The translations under genes and the position numbers were made by a program. Below are positions 1 to 7,928 of a stretch of DNA of 64,000 nucleotides, piece after piece. Under the pieces are notes generated by a model that saw only the letters and a list, made by a program, of their open reading frames with translations, had not been told where the DNA came from and ran no database searches. The stretch is taken from the NCBI RefSeq assembly GCF_023515955.1, contig NZ_CP097322.1:2110001-2174000 (forward strand), written 5' to 3'. The stretch's first letter is position 1. Each line of letters opens with the position of its first letter. Source of the DNA: Streptomyces sp. RerS4. Lineage in GTDB: Bacteria > Actinomycetota > Actinomycetes > Streptomycetales > Streptomycetaceae.

Positions 1-389
1 CAGAGTTCGGCGACGTAGAGCTGGGTGAAGGCCGGGTAGCGGTCGATGAAGACGAGGCCTGCCCGGATCATGGCGTCGAGGGCCTCGACGCGGGTGCCGC
101 CCCGCTCCTGCGTCTCGCGGGCCGCGTCCCGCAGCGAGGCGGTGAGCAGCCCCACGCCGTGCCGCAGCAGCTCCTCGAAGAGTTCGGTCTTGCTCGCGAA
201 GTTGTAGTAGACGGTGCCCTTGGCGACTCCGGCCCGCTCTGCGATCTCGTCGACCGTGGTCGCGGAGAAGCCCTGCTCGGCGATGAGGGTGACGGCGGCC
301 TCGTAGAGCTTCTGCCGGGTGGCGGCCCGGCGACCGCCGCCCGTGGTCGTGCTCGTGCCCGTGCCCGTGCCGGCGCTGCTGCTTTCCAT
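1..389 (-). CDS. TetR/AcrR-family transcriptional regulator (partial, C-terminus outside window)
   Basis: The ATG at 389 opens a frame that stays open to the window edge, so the ligand-binding C-terminus is missing. After a Ser/Thr/Gly-rich leader of about 20 residues comes a typical TetR helix-turn-helix: TRQKLYEAAVTLIAEQGFS, then TTVDEIAERAGVAKGTVYYN and FASKTELFEEL. This family represses promoters as a dimer and is released by a small ligand. It lies 29 bp downstream of the YhgE-like gene and is the last gene of an ABC-YhgE-tetR operon. A perfect 12-bp inverted repeat in front of the first gene (3493-3518) is the likely autoregulatory operator. The family is certain; the ligand is unknown. 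Confidence 0.9.
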   Translation of the reverse strand, partial: MESSSAGTGTGTSTTTGGGRRAATRQKLYEAAVTLIAEQGFSATTVDEIAERAGVAKGTVYYNFASKTELFEELLRHGVGLLTASLRDAARETQERGGTRVEALDAMIRAGLVFIDRYPAFTQLYVAEL

Positions 390-418
390 GGCGTTGATTC
401 TCACAGGTCAACAGCCCC

Positions 419-2506
419 TTACAGGCTCAGTTCCGGGTGCAGTCGGTCCATCGTCCACACCTGCTTGCCGCGTGCGGCGAGCGCCGTGAGGGCGAGGGCG
501 CCGACCGTGAAGGCGGCCAGGACGGCGCAGCCCTGCCAGACCGGGGTGAGGTCGCCGCCGGTGATCAGGCGGCGCAGGCTCTCCACGATGTACGACATGG
601 GCAGGTACGGGTGGATGGCGTTGAAGAACCCCGGGCTGGTCTGGACGGGGTAGGTGCCGCCCGCCGAGGTCAGCTGGAGCATCAGGACGGCCAGGACGAG
701 GATGCGGCCGGCCGCGCCGAACTTGGCGTTGAGCCACTGGACGATCGCCGCGAAGCAGCCGGTGACCAGGACCAGGAAGGCGACGGTCAGGGCCGGTCGG
801 GCCATCTCCAGGCCGAGGCCCCAGTGGAGTACGGACATCAGCGCACCCACCTGCGCGGCGCCGAGGCCGAGCACGGGCAGCCAGCCCGCGAGGGCGACCC
901 GCCAGGGCGAGGCGCCGGCGGCGAGGGCCCGCTTGTTGAGCGGGACGATCAGCATGTACGCGACCATCGCGCCGACCCACAGGGAGAGCGGGATGAAGTA
1001 CGGGGCGAAGCCGGTGCCGTAGTTGGGCGCCTTGTGCAGGGACTGGTTGGCGAGCTGGACCGGGTCGGCCATGACCTGGGTGCGGGCGTCGCGCTGCTTC
1101 TGGTCGTAGTCCGGGATCTTCCCGGCGCCGTCGTGCAGGCCACCGGCGAGTTCGCCGCTGCCGTCGATCAGCTTGAACATGCCGCCGTTGAGGTTGTGCG
1201 CGCCGTCGCCGAGCTTGCCGACGCCCTCGGTGAGGGCTCCGGAGCCGCCGGCGGCGTTGCCGAGGCCGGAGTGCAACTTGGCCATGCCGTCGGCGACCTT
1301 GTGGGCGCCGGCGTTGAGGGCGTTGACCTTGGTGACGGCCGTGTCGAGGTCACCGGCGAGGCCGGGGGCCTTCTCGACCAGCTCGCGCGCCTTGTTCTCC
1401 AGGTCCTTCAGCTGCGTGCGCAGCTTCGCGACGTCCCCGTTCGCGTTGCCGGCGAGGGTGCCGACGTCGCCGGCGAGCAGGGCCGCCTCGGCGGTGGTGT
1501 CCTTGAGGGTCTTCGCCTCGGCGCACGCGGCCGGCGGCAACTGGGGCGTGGGGGTGAGGCAGTACTTCGAGTGGAAGCCGTCCGCGCGGGTGGCCGCCTG
1601 CTTGGTCACGGCGGCGACGGCCGGGGCCTTCTCGACGAACTTCCCCAGGTGGTTCTGGACGACCACGGAGGTGTCCATGACCAGCTTGGCGGTGTCCGCG
1701 AGGTTCTTGGGGTCCTTGACGAAGGGACGGGCCTTGGCGGCGGCGCCGTTGACCTTGTCGGCCACGGCCTGGGTGCCCTCCGCGACCTCCTTGGAGCCCG
1801 TCTTCAACTGGCCGGCGGCCGAGTTCAGCTTCTTCAGGCCGCCGGCGAGCTCGCCGGACTTCTCCTTGGCCGTGTCAAGGCCGTCGGCGAGGTCCTTCGC
1901 GCCCTGCTGGGCCTTGCCGGCGCCGTCCTTGAGCTTGTCGGCGCCGTCGGCGGCCTCGGCGGTCTTGTCGTGCAGGTCGGAGAAGGACACGAAGATCTTG
2001 TCGAGGAAGCCGCGGGAGGCGTTGGTGGACGCCGCCGTGCGGACCTCGGCGAAGACGGTGCGCGAGATCGAGCCGACGATGTAGTTGTTCGCGTCGTTCG
2101 TACGGACCTGGAGGGCGCCGGTGGTGGGGTCGTCACCGGAGCTGGAGGCGACCTTCGCGCTGAAGTCGGCGGGCATGGTGAGGGAAAGGTAGTACTTCCC
2201 GTCCTCCAGGCCCTCGGCCGCCTCCTTCGCGCTGACCTCGCGCCAGTCGAAGGTCTTGCTGTCGTGCAGCTTCCTGGTGATCTCCGCGCCCGCGTCGACG
2301 CGCTTGCCGTCGACGGTGGCGCCCTGGTCGGCGTTGACGAGGGCGACGGGCACCTTGTCGAGGCGGCTGTACGGATCCCAGAACGACCAGAGGTACAGGG
2401 CCCCGTAGAGCAGCGGCAGCAGGAGCAGCGCGACGAGGGCGGCCCTCGGCAGCTTCCCCCGCCCGAACCGCTTCAGCTCAAGCGCGGCCAGCTTCGGCGA
2501 TCGCAT
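419..2506 (-). CDS. YhgE/Pip-domain membrane protein, probable ABC-2-type export component
   Basis: A 695-residue protein with an N-terminal membrane segment (about residues 21-41) and a long extracytoplasmic region of alternating Ala/Gly/Lys/Asp-rich heptad-like stretches (repeats such as DGADKLKDGAGKAQQG and GLGNAAGGSGALTEGVGKLGDG). A C-terminal block of about five membrane helices begins near residue 505. This layout is that of the YhgE/Pip (phage-infection-protein) family, which is related to ABC-2 permeases and Mycobacterium MmpL-accessory-like proteins. Its start overlaps the end of the ATPase gene by 29 bp, which implies translational coupling and a transporter made of the two. An AAGGGGGCG ribosome site precedes the ATG. 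The substrate cannot be read from the sequence. The downstream TetR gene suggests drug- or metabolite-induced export. Confidence 0.85.
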   Translation of the reverse strand: MRSPKLAALELKRFGRGKLPRAALVALLLLPLLYGALYLWSFWDPYSRLDKVPVALVNADQGATVDGKRVDAGAEITRKLHDSKTFDWREVSAKEAAEGLEDGKYYLSLTMPADFSAKVASSSGDDPTTGALQVRTNDANNYIVGSISRTVFAEVRTAASTNASRGFLDKIFVSFSDLHDKTAEAADGADKLKDGAGKAQQGAKDLADGLDTAKEKSGELAGGLKKLNSAAGQLKTGSKEVAEGTQAVADKVNGAAAKARPFVKDPKNLADTAKLVMDTSVVVQNHLGKFVEKAPAVAAVTKQAATRADGFHSKYCLTPTPQLPPAACAEAKTLKDTTAEAALLAGDVGTLAGNANGDVAKLRTQLKDLENKARELVEKAPGLAGDLDTAVTKVNALNAGAHKVADGMAKLHSGLGNAAGGSGALTEGVGKLGDGAHNLNGGMFKLIDGSGELAGGLHDGAGKIPDYDQKQRDARTQVMADPVQLANQSLHKAPNYGTGFAPYFIPLSLWVGAMVAYMLIVPLNKRALAAGASPWRVALAGWLPVLGLGAAQVGALMSVLHWGLGLEMARPALTVAFLVLVTGCFAAIVQWLNAKFGAAGRILVLAVLMLQLTSAGGTYPVQTSPGFFNAIHPYLPMSYIVESLRRLITGGDLTPVWQGCAVLAAFTVGALALTALAARGKQVWTMDRLHPELSL

Positions 2507-3479
2507 CGTCCGCCCCCTTCGTGTCGTCGGTGTCGGTGTCAGTGGTGTCGGTCGTGTCCGTCGCGTCCGTCGTGTCCGTCGCGTCCGTCGTGTCCGTCGT
2601 GTCCGTCTCCGGTGCGGGTTCCGGCTTCGCGTCCGGCTTCGCGTCCGGCTTCGGCTTTTCCGTCGCCTCGTCCGTGGTCTCGCCCGGGGTGCCCCAGGTG
2701 ACCTTCGGGTCCTTGGTGAGCGGTACGGCCGGCGCGGGGGTCTTCGGCGGCTCCTGCTGCTCCTCCTGCTCCGGCGTCTGCGGCCTCGCGCCCGTCCGTA
2801 CGACCGTCACGCCTTCCGGGGCCTCGCTGCACACGGCGAGGACGGTGGTCCCGCGCTCGGCGATCGAGCGGAGCAGGGCCCAGGCCTCGGCGCGTTCGGC
2901 GTCCGAGAGCTTCAGGTCGAGGTCGTCGAGGCCGAGGAGGCGGGGACCGCCCAGCAGGGCGATGGCCAGCGAGAGCCGCAGCGCCTCCAGCCGCTCCAGG
3001 TCGCGTACGGAGGTTCGCGGGCCCTTGGGCAGGGTGGCGAGGTCCAGTCCGACGACGGCCAGGGCGTCCGCGACGCGGGCGGCGGTGGAGGTGCGGGCCT
3101 CTCCGCGCGGGCGCAGCAGGGCGCGCAGGGGGCCGTCGTAGCGGCGCTGGAGCATGGCGCCCTCGCGCAGGTGTTCCGCGACGGTGAGGGAGGGGTCGAG
3201 GTCGTTGACGCCGGCGACCGGGCCGAGGGCGGAGATCCGGCGGACCGCCGCCATCTTCTTCGGGAGTCGGTGGCGGGCGATCTCGGCGTGGCCCTCGGTG
3301 GCCTTCATCCGCCCGGTGAGGGCGAGGAGCAGGCAGGTCCGGCCGCTGCCGGAGGGGCCTTCGAGCGCGACGAGGGAACCGGACGCGGCGTCGAGGTCCA
3401 CGCCCCGGAAGACCCAGCCGCGCGGGCCCTTCATTCCGAAGCCCTCGGCCTTCACCGCCGCTCCGTGCGGGCTGTCCAC
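2478..3479 (-). CDS. ABC-type ATP-binding protein with degenerate P-loop and Asp/Thr repeat tail
   Basis: 333 residues starting at a GTG preceded by GGGAGGGG. An ABC nucleotide-binding fold covers about residues 8-225. The P-loop reads GPSGSGRT (residues 41-48), so arginine (R47) replaces the catalytic Walker A lysine. A Walker-B-like LLGLDDLDL is present, but the LSGGQ signature is hard to recognise (around SVRDLERLEALRLSLA). The C-terminal 100 residues are low complexity: Lys/Pro/Glu-rich, then runs of DTTDATD encoded by near-identical 9- to 15-bp DNA repeats (about 2530-2610). It is the first gene of the operon with the YhgE-like membrane protein and tetR. The role as its energising or regulatory partner is inferred. 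The R47 substitution may mean weak or absent hydrolysis. Confidence 0.8.
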   Translation of the reverse strand: MDSPHGAAVKAEGFGMKGPRGWVFRGVDLDAASGSLVALEGPSGSGRTCLLLALTGRMKATEGHAEIARHRLPKKMAAVRRISALGPVAGVNDLDPSLTVAEHLREGAMLQRRYDGPLRALLRPRGEARTSTAARVADALAVVGLDLATLPKGPRTSVRDLERLEALRLSLAIALLGGPRLLGLDDLDLKLSDAERAEAWALLRSIAERGTTVLAVCSEAPEGVTVVRTGARPQTPEQEEQQEPPKTPAPAVPLTKDPKVTWGTPGETTDEATEKPKPDAKPDAKPEPAPETDTTDTTDATDTTDATDTTDTTDTDTDDTKGADDAIAEAGRA

Positions 3480-3492
3480 ACCGACCCCTCCC

Positions 3493-3518
3493 TTTTGAAC
3501 TGACTGGTCAGTTCAAAA
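3493..3518. promoter_or_regulatory. TetR-type operator palindrome
   Basis: A perfect inverted repeat, TTTTGAACTGAC / GTCAGTTCAAAA, with a 2-bp centre. It lies 14 bp before the GTG of the ABC-like gene, so it sits where the promoter or 5' leader must be. Its AT content is far above the surroundings. Length and symmetry fit a TetR-family dimer site, and the only regulator gene in the operon is the TetR gene at 1-389. Binding is inferred. Confidence 0.8.
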
Positions 3519-3661
3519 ACTACCAGCTGTCGTAGCACGTCCGCACCTCAGGAGCTGCGGCGGGCGAAACCGCAGGTCAGCGGGATTGTCAGTGGGGGCC
3601 GTCACGATGGGGACACGAACGAACACGCACCCGAGCACCACGTCACGACAGGAGGTTCGTC

Positions 3662-4144
3662 ATGGCCACACCGTCCCCGTCCCCTGTCCACCCCGTCCCG
3701 CGCAGGTCGGCCGCGCCACCCGCCGCCCTGGATCTGCTCGCCAAGGCCCGCGAGGGCCTGGCCGAGGCGGCGCTGCTGCCCCGGTCCAACGAGCGGTACG
3801 CCACCGCCCACCTCGCCGCGCTGCGCGCCGCCGCGGCCGTGCTCGCCGCCCGGGGTCGCCCCGAGCCGGTGCGCCCGCGCCGGCGGCCGCGGATCCGCAG
3901 CGCGTGGGAGGTGCTGCCGGAGATAGCGCCGGAGCTGACCGAGTGGAGTGCGCTGTTCGCCTCGGGCGCCGCCCGTCGGGCCCGTGCCGAGGCCGGCATA
4001 CGGGGCGCGGCGACCGCCCGTGACGCGGACGATCTCGTCCGGGAGGTGGGGATGTTCGTGCGGCTGGTCGAGCGGATGCTCGCCCTGACGCCCGTGGCGC
4101 AGCCCCTGCCGCAGCCCCGACCGGAGCGTCCACACGCGGGATGA
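3662..4144 (+). CDS. SAV_6107-type HEPN-domain protein
   Basis: 160 residues, ATG preceded by AGGAGG. After a Pro/Ser-rich leader comes an all-helical domain (about residues 22-65 and 85-145) with the segment ERYATAHLAALRAAAAVLAARGR. I recognise this as the HEPN variant of the SAV_6107 family found next to the dcw cluster in Streptomyces. R-Y-A-T-A-H matches the Rx4H spacing of HEPN ribonucleases, although in this subfamily catalysis is not established. The next gene (76 bp downstream, same strand) is a class I methyltransferase, so the two may form an operon. The function is unknown; RNA binding or cleavage is a hypothesis from the fold only. Confidence 0.75.
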   Translation: MATPSPSPVHPVPRRSAAPPAALDLLAKAREGLAEAALLPRSNERYATAHLAALRAAAAVLAARGRPEPVRPRRRPRIRSAWEVLPEIAPELTEWSALFASGAARRARAEAGIRGAATARDADDLVREVGMFVRLVERMLALTPVAQPLPQPRPERPHAG

Positions 4145-4220
4145 GCTGCCCGGCTGTCCGAGGCAATAGGGTGGGGCACGTATCGCTCTCCCACCCAAAC
4201 GCGCCGAGGAGCCATCAGCC

Positions 4221-4979
4221 GTGTCGGACACTTCCCGCCCCCGTGCCTCCCTCCGCACCGCCGTGGTGTGGGAGGTCCTCAAGGAGGCCCTCGACCGCCG
4301 GGTGAAGGCGACCGGGCGGGAAGTGCTGGACGTCCTGGACACCGGCGGCGGCACCGGCAGGTTCGCGGTGCCGCTCGCCCGTCTGGGCCACCGGGTGACC
4401 GTGGTCGACCCCAGCCCGAACGCGCTGTTCGGGCTGGAGCGCCGGGTCGCCGAGGAGGGTGTCGCCGACCTGGTGCGCGGCGTCCAGGGCGACGCCCAGG
4501 GCCTGTTGGACGTCGTCGAGCGGGACGCGTACGACGTGGTGCTGTGCCACGGCGTACTGGAGTACGTGGACGACCCGGTCGAGGGCGTGACCAACGCCGT
4601 CGCCGCCCTGCGCCCCGGAGGCGTCCTCAGCCTCCTCGGCGCCGGAGTGGGCGGGGCCGTCCTCGCGCGGGCGCTGGCCGGGCACTTCACCGAGGCCCGT
4701 ACGGCGCTCGGCGACCCGGCCGGGCGTTGGGGCGCCGGCGACCCGATGCCGCGCCGCTTCACCGCCGAGCAGCTCACCGATCTGGTGGGCGGGGCCGGCC
4801 TGCAGGTCGGCGCGGTGCACGGGGTGCGGATCTTCGCCGACCTGGTGCCGGGCGTGCTCGTGGACACCGAGCCGGGGGCCGTGGAGGCGCTGCTGCGTCT
4901 GGAGGAGGCCGCCGCCGAGCTGCCGGCCTTCCACGCGGTCGCCACGCAGTTGCACGTCCTTGGCGAGAAGCCCGCCTGA
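4221..4979 (+). CDS. class I SAM-dependent methyltransferase
   Basis: 252 residues. The GTG start is chosen because GAGGAG lies 10 bp upstream. The Rossmann-type methyltransferase fold is clear: motif I LDTGGGTGRFAVPLA (about residues 37-51), motif II VTVVDPSPN with the acidic ribose-binding residue, a GDAQGLL segment, and the post-motif YDVVLCHGVLEYVDD. The class is the Methyltransf_11/25 type (UbiE/SmtA-like). The substrate is not indicated. Its neighbours are a HEPN protein upstream and a DUF3040 protein downstream. An S. coelicolor-like gene order suggests it is a conserved Streptomyces core gene rather than an acquired one. Confidence 0.85.
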   Translation: MSDTSRPRASLRTAVVWEVLKEALDRRVKATGREVLDVLDTGGGTGRFAVPLARLGHRVTVVDPSPNALFGLERRVAEEGVADLVRGVQGDAQGLLDVVERDAYDVVLCHGVLEYVDDPVEGVTNAVAALRPGGVLSLLGAGVGGAVLARALAGHFTEARTALGDPAGRWGAGDPMPRRFTAEQLTDLVGGAGLQVGAVHGVRIFADLVPGVLVDTEPGAVEALLRLEEAAAELPAFHAVATQLHVLGEKPA

Positions 4980-5318
4980 TCTGCGCGCTTCCCGGGCACG
5001 GGCCGGCACGGACACCCTCCGATCCGGGGCTGATCCCCGTATGATCGGGGGCACCGTTCGGCATGGCGGACTACTCAGTGGGGAATAAGCGCCTCAGTGA
5101 CCGCGCTGGCGACGGTACGTTTGACGCGTTGATGCTGTGCCGCCGCAGTTTCCTCCCCGGGGCTGTTCGCCACGGGCGTGGTCGCCGCAGTGGTTTTTCG
5201 GCGCTGTGGTTTGCAGAATGTGGCGTAGAGGGCGGGTATCACGGGGGCGATTCCCCGCCTATCCTGAAGGGGACCCCTGGTCGCTACCCCCCGCGACCGA
5301 CGGATGAGGAGGACTCCC
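4980..5318. other. intergenic region upstream of the DUF3040 gene
   Basis: 339 bp with no convincing coding frame. A short GC hairpin around 5031-5051 (GATCCCC...GGGG) could end the methyltransferase transcript. A possible promoter for the DUF3040 gene is TTGCAG near 5211 with GGTATC about 18 bp downstream, or TATCCT at 5258. GAGGAGG lies just before the GTG at 5319. I saw no riboswitch or repeat family. Confidence 0.4.
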
Positions 5319-5723
5319 GTGCCGCTCTCGGAGCACGAGCAGCGAATGCTCGAGCAGATGGAGCGAGCGCTGTACGCCGAAGACCCCAAGTTCGCGACAG
5401 CGCTTGAGGGCAGTGGACTGCGCACGTACACCCGGCGACGGGTCTACCAGGCAGTCGTAGGCATTGTGGTGGGTATCGCGCTCCTCATGACCGGTGTCAT
5501 CTGGCAGGAAGTGCTCTGGATCAGCGTGGTGGGATTCCTCGTCATGCTGGCCTGTACGGTCCTGGTGGTCACCGGTTGGCGCAAGGCACCCAAGCCCGGC
5601 GAGCAGCCCGTCTCCGGAAGTGCAGGCGGTTCGGCCCGTGGCGGCCAGAACCGGCAGCGTCGGTCGATGATGACCCGGATCGAGGAACGGTGGCAGCGCC
5701 GCCGTGACGAACAGGGGCAGTAG
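5319..5723 (+). CDS. DUF3040 membrane protein
   Basis: 134 residues. The GTG at 5319 is chosen over an upstream ATG because GAGGAGG is correctly spaced and the family always begins PLSEHEQRMLEQMERALYAEDPKFA, as here. Two membrane helices follow (about residues 46-67 and 70-88), then a basic Gln/Arg-rich cytoplasmic tail. DUF3040 proteins are small actinobacterial membrane proteins, commonly encoded beside the dcw (mraZ/ftsZ) cluster. The role is unknown; a link to envelope or division genes is inferred from location only. Confidence 0.9.
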   Translation: MPLSEHEQRMLEQMERALYAEDPKFATALEGSGLRTYTRRRVYQAVVGIVVGIALLMTGVIWQEVLWISVVGFLVMLACTVLVVTGWRKAPKPGEQPVSGSAGGSARGGQNRQRRSMMTRIEERWQRRRDEQGQ

Positions 5724-5824
5724 CCCCGTACAGACTCCGTCGGTGAGGGGACGGTCGCCCGCGTGCGGCCGTCCCCTCACCGTTTCGCCCCTCACCCGGC
5801 GCCCGTCTGCGGCATGATGATCGG

Positions 5825-6451
5825 GTGAGTGTGCTCCCCCTGGTCTTCACCAGCGGCTGGGCCAGCGGGATCAACGCCTACGCCGTGGTCCTCCTGCTCG
5901 GCATCTTCGGCGCGACCGGCCTGACCGACGAGGTCCCGGCCTCGCTCCAGCGCACCGACGTGCTGATCGTGGCGGCCGTGCTGTTCCTGTGCGAGGCCGT
6001 CGCCGACAAGATCCCCTACGTGGACTCGCTGTGGGACACCGTCCACACGGTGATCCGGCCCGTCTCGGGCGCCGTCGTCGGGGCGCTGCTCGCCGGGCAG
6101 AGCGGCTCCCTCTCCGACCTGGCCGCCGGCGCCGTCGGCGGATCCACCGCTCTGGCCAGCCACTTCGTCAAGGCCGGCACGCGGATGGCCATCAACACCT
6201 CGCCCGAGCCGGTCACCAACATCGTGGTGAGTACCGCCGAGGACCTCGGCGTCGCCGGGCTCGTCACCTTCGCCATGTTCCACCCGACGGCCGCCGCGGT
6301 CATCGCCGCCGTGCTGCTCGTCCTGGGACTGGCCCTGCTGATCTTCCTCTGGAGCCGGATCCGCCGCTTCCTGCGCCGCCGCGCCCAGCGCCGCGAGGAG
6401 AAACGCCTCGCGGCGGAGGTCCGCGCCCCCACCGGGGCACCACCGCTCTGA
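5825..6451 (+). CDS. DUF4126 membrane protein
   Basis: 208 residues from a GTG start. Hydrophobic segments at about residues 3-30, 43-62, 80-110 and 150-180 and the glycine-rich LLAGQSGSLSDLAAGAVGGSTALASHFVKAGTRMAINTSPEPVTN block are typical of DUF4126 membrane proteins. The C-terminus is very basic (RRFLRRRAQRREEKR), consistent with a cytoplasmic tail. No biochemical role is known for this family. It is followed 31 bp later on the same strand by a flavin oxidoreductase. Confidence 0.85.
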   Translation: MSVLPLVFTSGWASGINAYAVVLLLGIFGATGLTDEVPASLQRTDVLIVAAVLFLCEAVADKIPYVDSLWDTVHTVIRPVSGAVVGALLAGQSGSLSDLAAGAVGGSTALASHFVKAGTRMAINTSPEPVTNIVVSTAEDLGVAGLVTFAMFHPTAAAVIAAVLLVLGLALLIFLWSRIRRFLRRRAQRREEKRLAAEVRAPTGAPPL

Positions 6452-6482
6452 GGCCCTGACCTCCCTCGATAGGCTCATCCGC

Positions 6483-7898
6483 ATGGCACGAATTGCGGTG
6501 ATCGGCGCCGGCATGGGCGCGATGGCGACGGCGGCCCGACTGGCCGTGGCGGGGCACCGGGTGACGGTGTACGAGCGGGGGGAGACCTACGGCGGCGCCG
6601 TCGGCCGGTACGAGCGGGACGGTTTCTCCTTCGACACCGGGCCCGGCGTCCTGCACCTGCCCGCCGTCTACCGCGACCTGTTCGTGAAGACCGGCAAGCG
6701 GTCCCTGGAGGACAGCGTCGACCTCGTCCAACTCGACCCGGCCGTCCGGCACGTCATCGGCGACACCCGCGTCACCCTCCCGGGCGCGTCGCGCGGCGGG
6801 GTCGCCGCCGCCCTCGACGCGGCCTTCGGCGCGGGCGCCGGCGAGCGCTGGAACGACCTGCTGGGCCGGGCCCGCGACACCTGGGACGCCACCCGCCGCC
6901 CCCTCCTGGAGGAGCCGCTGCGCCCCGACTGGCAGGTGCTCGGCCGCGACCCGTACCCGGCGCTGCGCGGCGGCCTGCTGCGCCGCCGCCCGCCGACCCT
7001 GGCCGAGGTGGCCCGGCGGGAACTGGGCGGTGGGCTCGCGGAGCTGCTGTGCGGCCGGGTGCGCGCGTACGGGATCGACCCCGCCACGGCGCCCGCCTCG
7101 GCGGCGGCGCTGCCCTACATGGAGCAGACGTTCGGCACCTGGTACGTCCGGGGCGGCATGCGCGAGCTGGCGCGCGCCGTGTACGAGCGCTGCCGGGAGC
7201 GGAAGGTCGAGTTCGTCTTCGGCGCGGCCGTACGGGAGGTCCTGGCCCGCGACGGGCGCGCCGCCGGGCTGCTGCTGGCCGACGGCACCGAGGCGTCCGC
7301 CGACTCCGTCGTCTGCGGGGTCGACCCGCGCGGGCTGCCGGCCGGCTCCGTGCCGCCGCCCGGGGACGCCGTGCCGGCCCGGGGCGGCGAGCTGCCCGGC
7401 CGGATCACCCTGATGCTGGCCCTGCGCGGGGCCCGGCGGCCGACGCCGTCCACCGCACGCTGGTGCACTCCCGGGCTCGACGTCACCGTCCTGCGCCCGG
7501 ACGACCCGGCGGGCCGGCCCGACGCCGACCACGAGGCGGTCACGGTGAGCGCCCTGTGCGGCCCGTCGGGCGGGGCCCCGGTCCCCGACCCCGGGCGGGT
7601 GCTGGACGTCGCCGCGCGGGCCGTTCCCGACCTGCGGGAGCGGCTGCTGTGGCAGGAGGTGCGTACGCCGGTGGACGTGGAGGCGGCCACCGGGGCGCCC
7701 GGCGGCGCCGTGCCCGCGCCCGCCCTCGCCGGGGCCGGGGGCCGGCTGCTGTACCCGGCCAACGTCACCGGCCTGCCCGGCCTCTACCTCGCGGGCGGCT
7801 GGGCGCACCCCGGCGGGGGGCTCGCCCACGCCGGGATGACCGGGGCCCTCGTGGCGGGACTCATCGTGGAGGGCGCGGAGTTCCGGGGCTCACAGTAG
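6483..7898 (+). CDS. FAD-dependent oxidoreductase, phytoene-desaturase (CrtI)-like
   Basis: 471 residues. The N-terminus has the dinucleotide-binding motif VIGAGMGAMATAARLAVAGHRVTVYERG (residues 5-32), followed by YGGAVGRYERDGFSFDTGPGVLHLP, the CrtI/amine-oxidase pattern. The C-terminus carries LPGLYLAGGWAHPGGGLAHAGMTGALVAG, the usual second FAD-contact motif. These enzymes desaturate or isomerise polyenes or oxidise related lipids. There is no crtE/crtB neighbour, so a dedicated carotenoid role is not supported. It is convergent with the membrane-protein gene at 7929. Confidence 0.85.
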   Translation: MARIAVIGAGMGAMATAARLAVAGHRVTVYERGETYGGAVGRYERDGFSFDTGPGVLHLPAVYRDLFVKTGKRSLEDSVDLVQLDPAVRHVIGDTRVTLPGASRGGVAAALDAAFGAGAGERWNDLLGRARDTWDATRRPLLEEPLRPDWQVLGRDPYPALRGGLLRRRPPTLAEVARRELGGGLAELLCGRVRAYGIDPATAPASAAALPYMEQTFGTWYVRGGMRELARAVYERCRERKVEFVFGAAVREVLARDGRAAGLLLADGTEASADSVVCGVDPRGLPAGSVPPPGDAVPARGGELPGRITLMLALRGARRPTPSTARWCTPGLDVTVLRPDDPAGRPDADHEAVTVSALCGPSGGAPVPDPGRVLDVAARAVPDLRERLLWQEVRTPVDVEAATGAPGGAVPAPALAGAGGRLLYPANVTGLPGLYLAGGWAHPGGGLAHAGMTGALVAGLIVEGAEFRGSQ

Positions 7899-7928
7899 TT
7901 TCAGCGGTAGCCCCAGTACCGGTGGCCC

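Noticed and set aside
2530..2610. Short regular repeats resembling a CRISPR array
   Set aside because: Units are 9-15 bp without spacers and lie in frame inside the ABC-like gene, encoding DTTD repeats.
437..2701. 754-codon plus-strand open frame
   Set aside because: It is the antisense of the YhgE-like and ABC genes; in high-GC DNA such shadows are common, and no domain is seen.
6483..7898. Carotenoid biosynthesis cluster
   Set aside because: Only a single desaturase-like gene is present, with no crtE, crtB or crtY neighbours.
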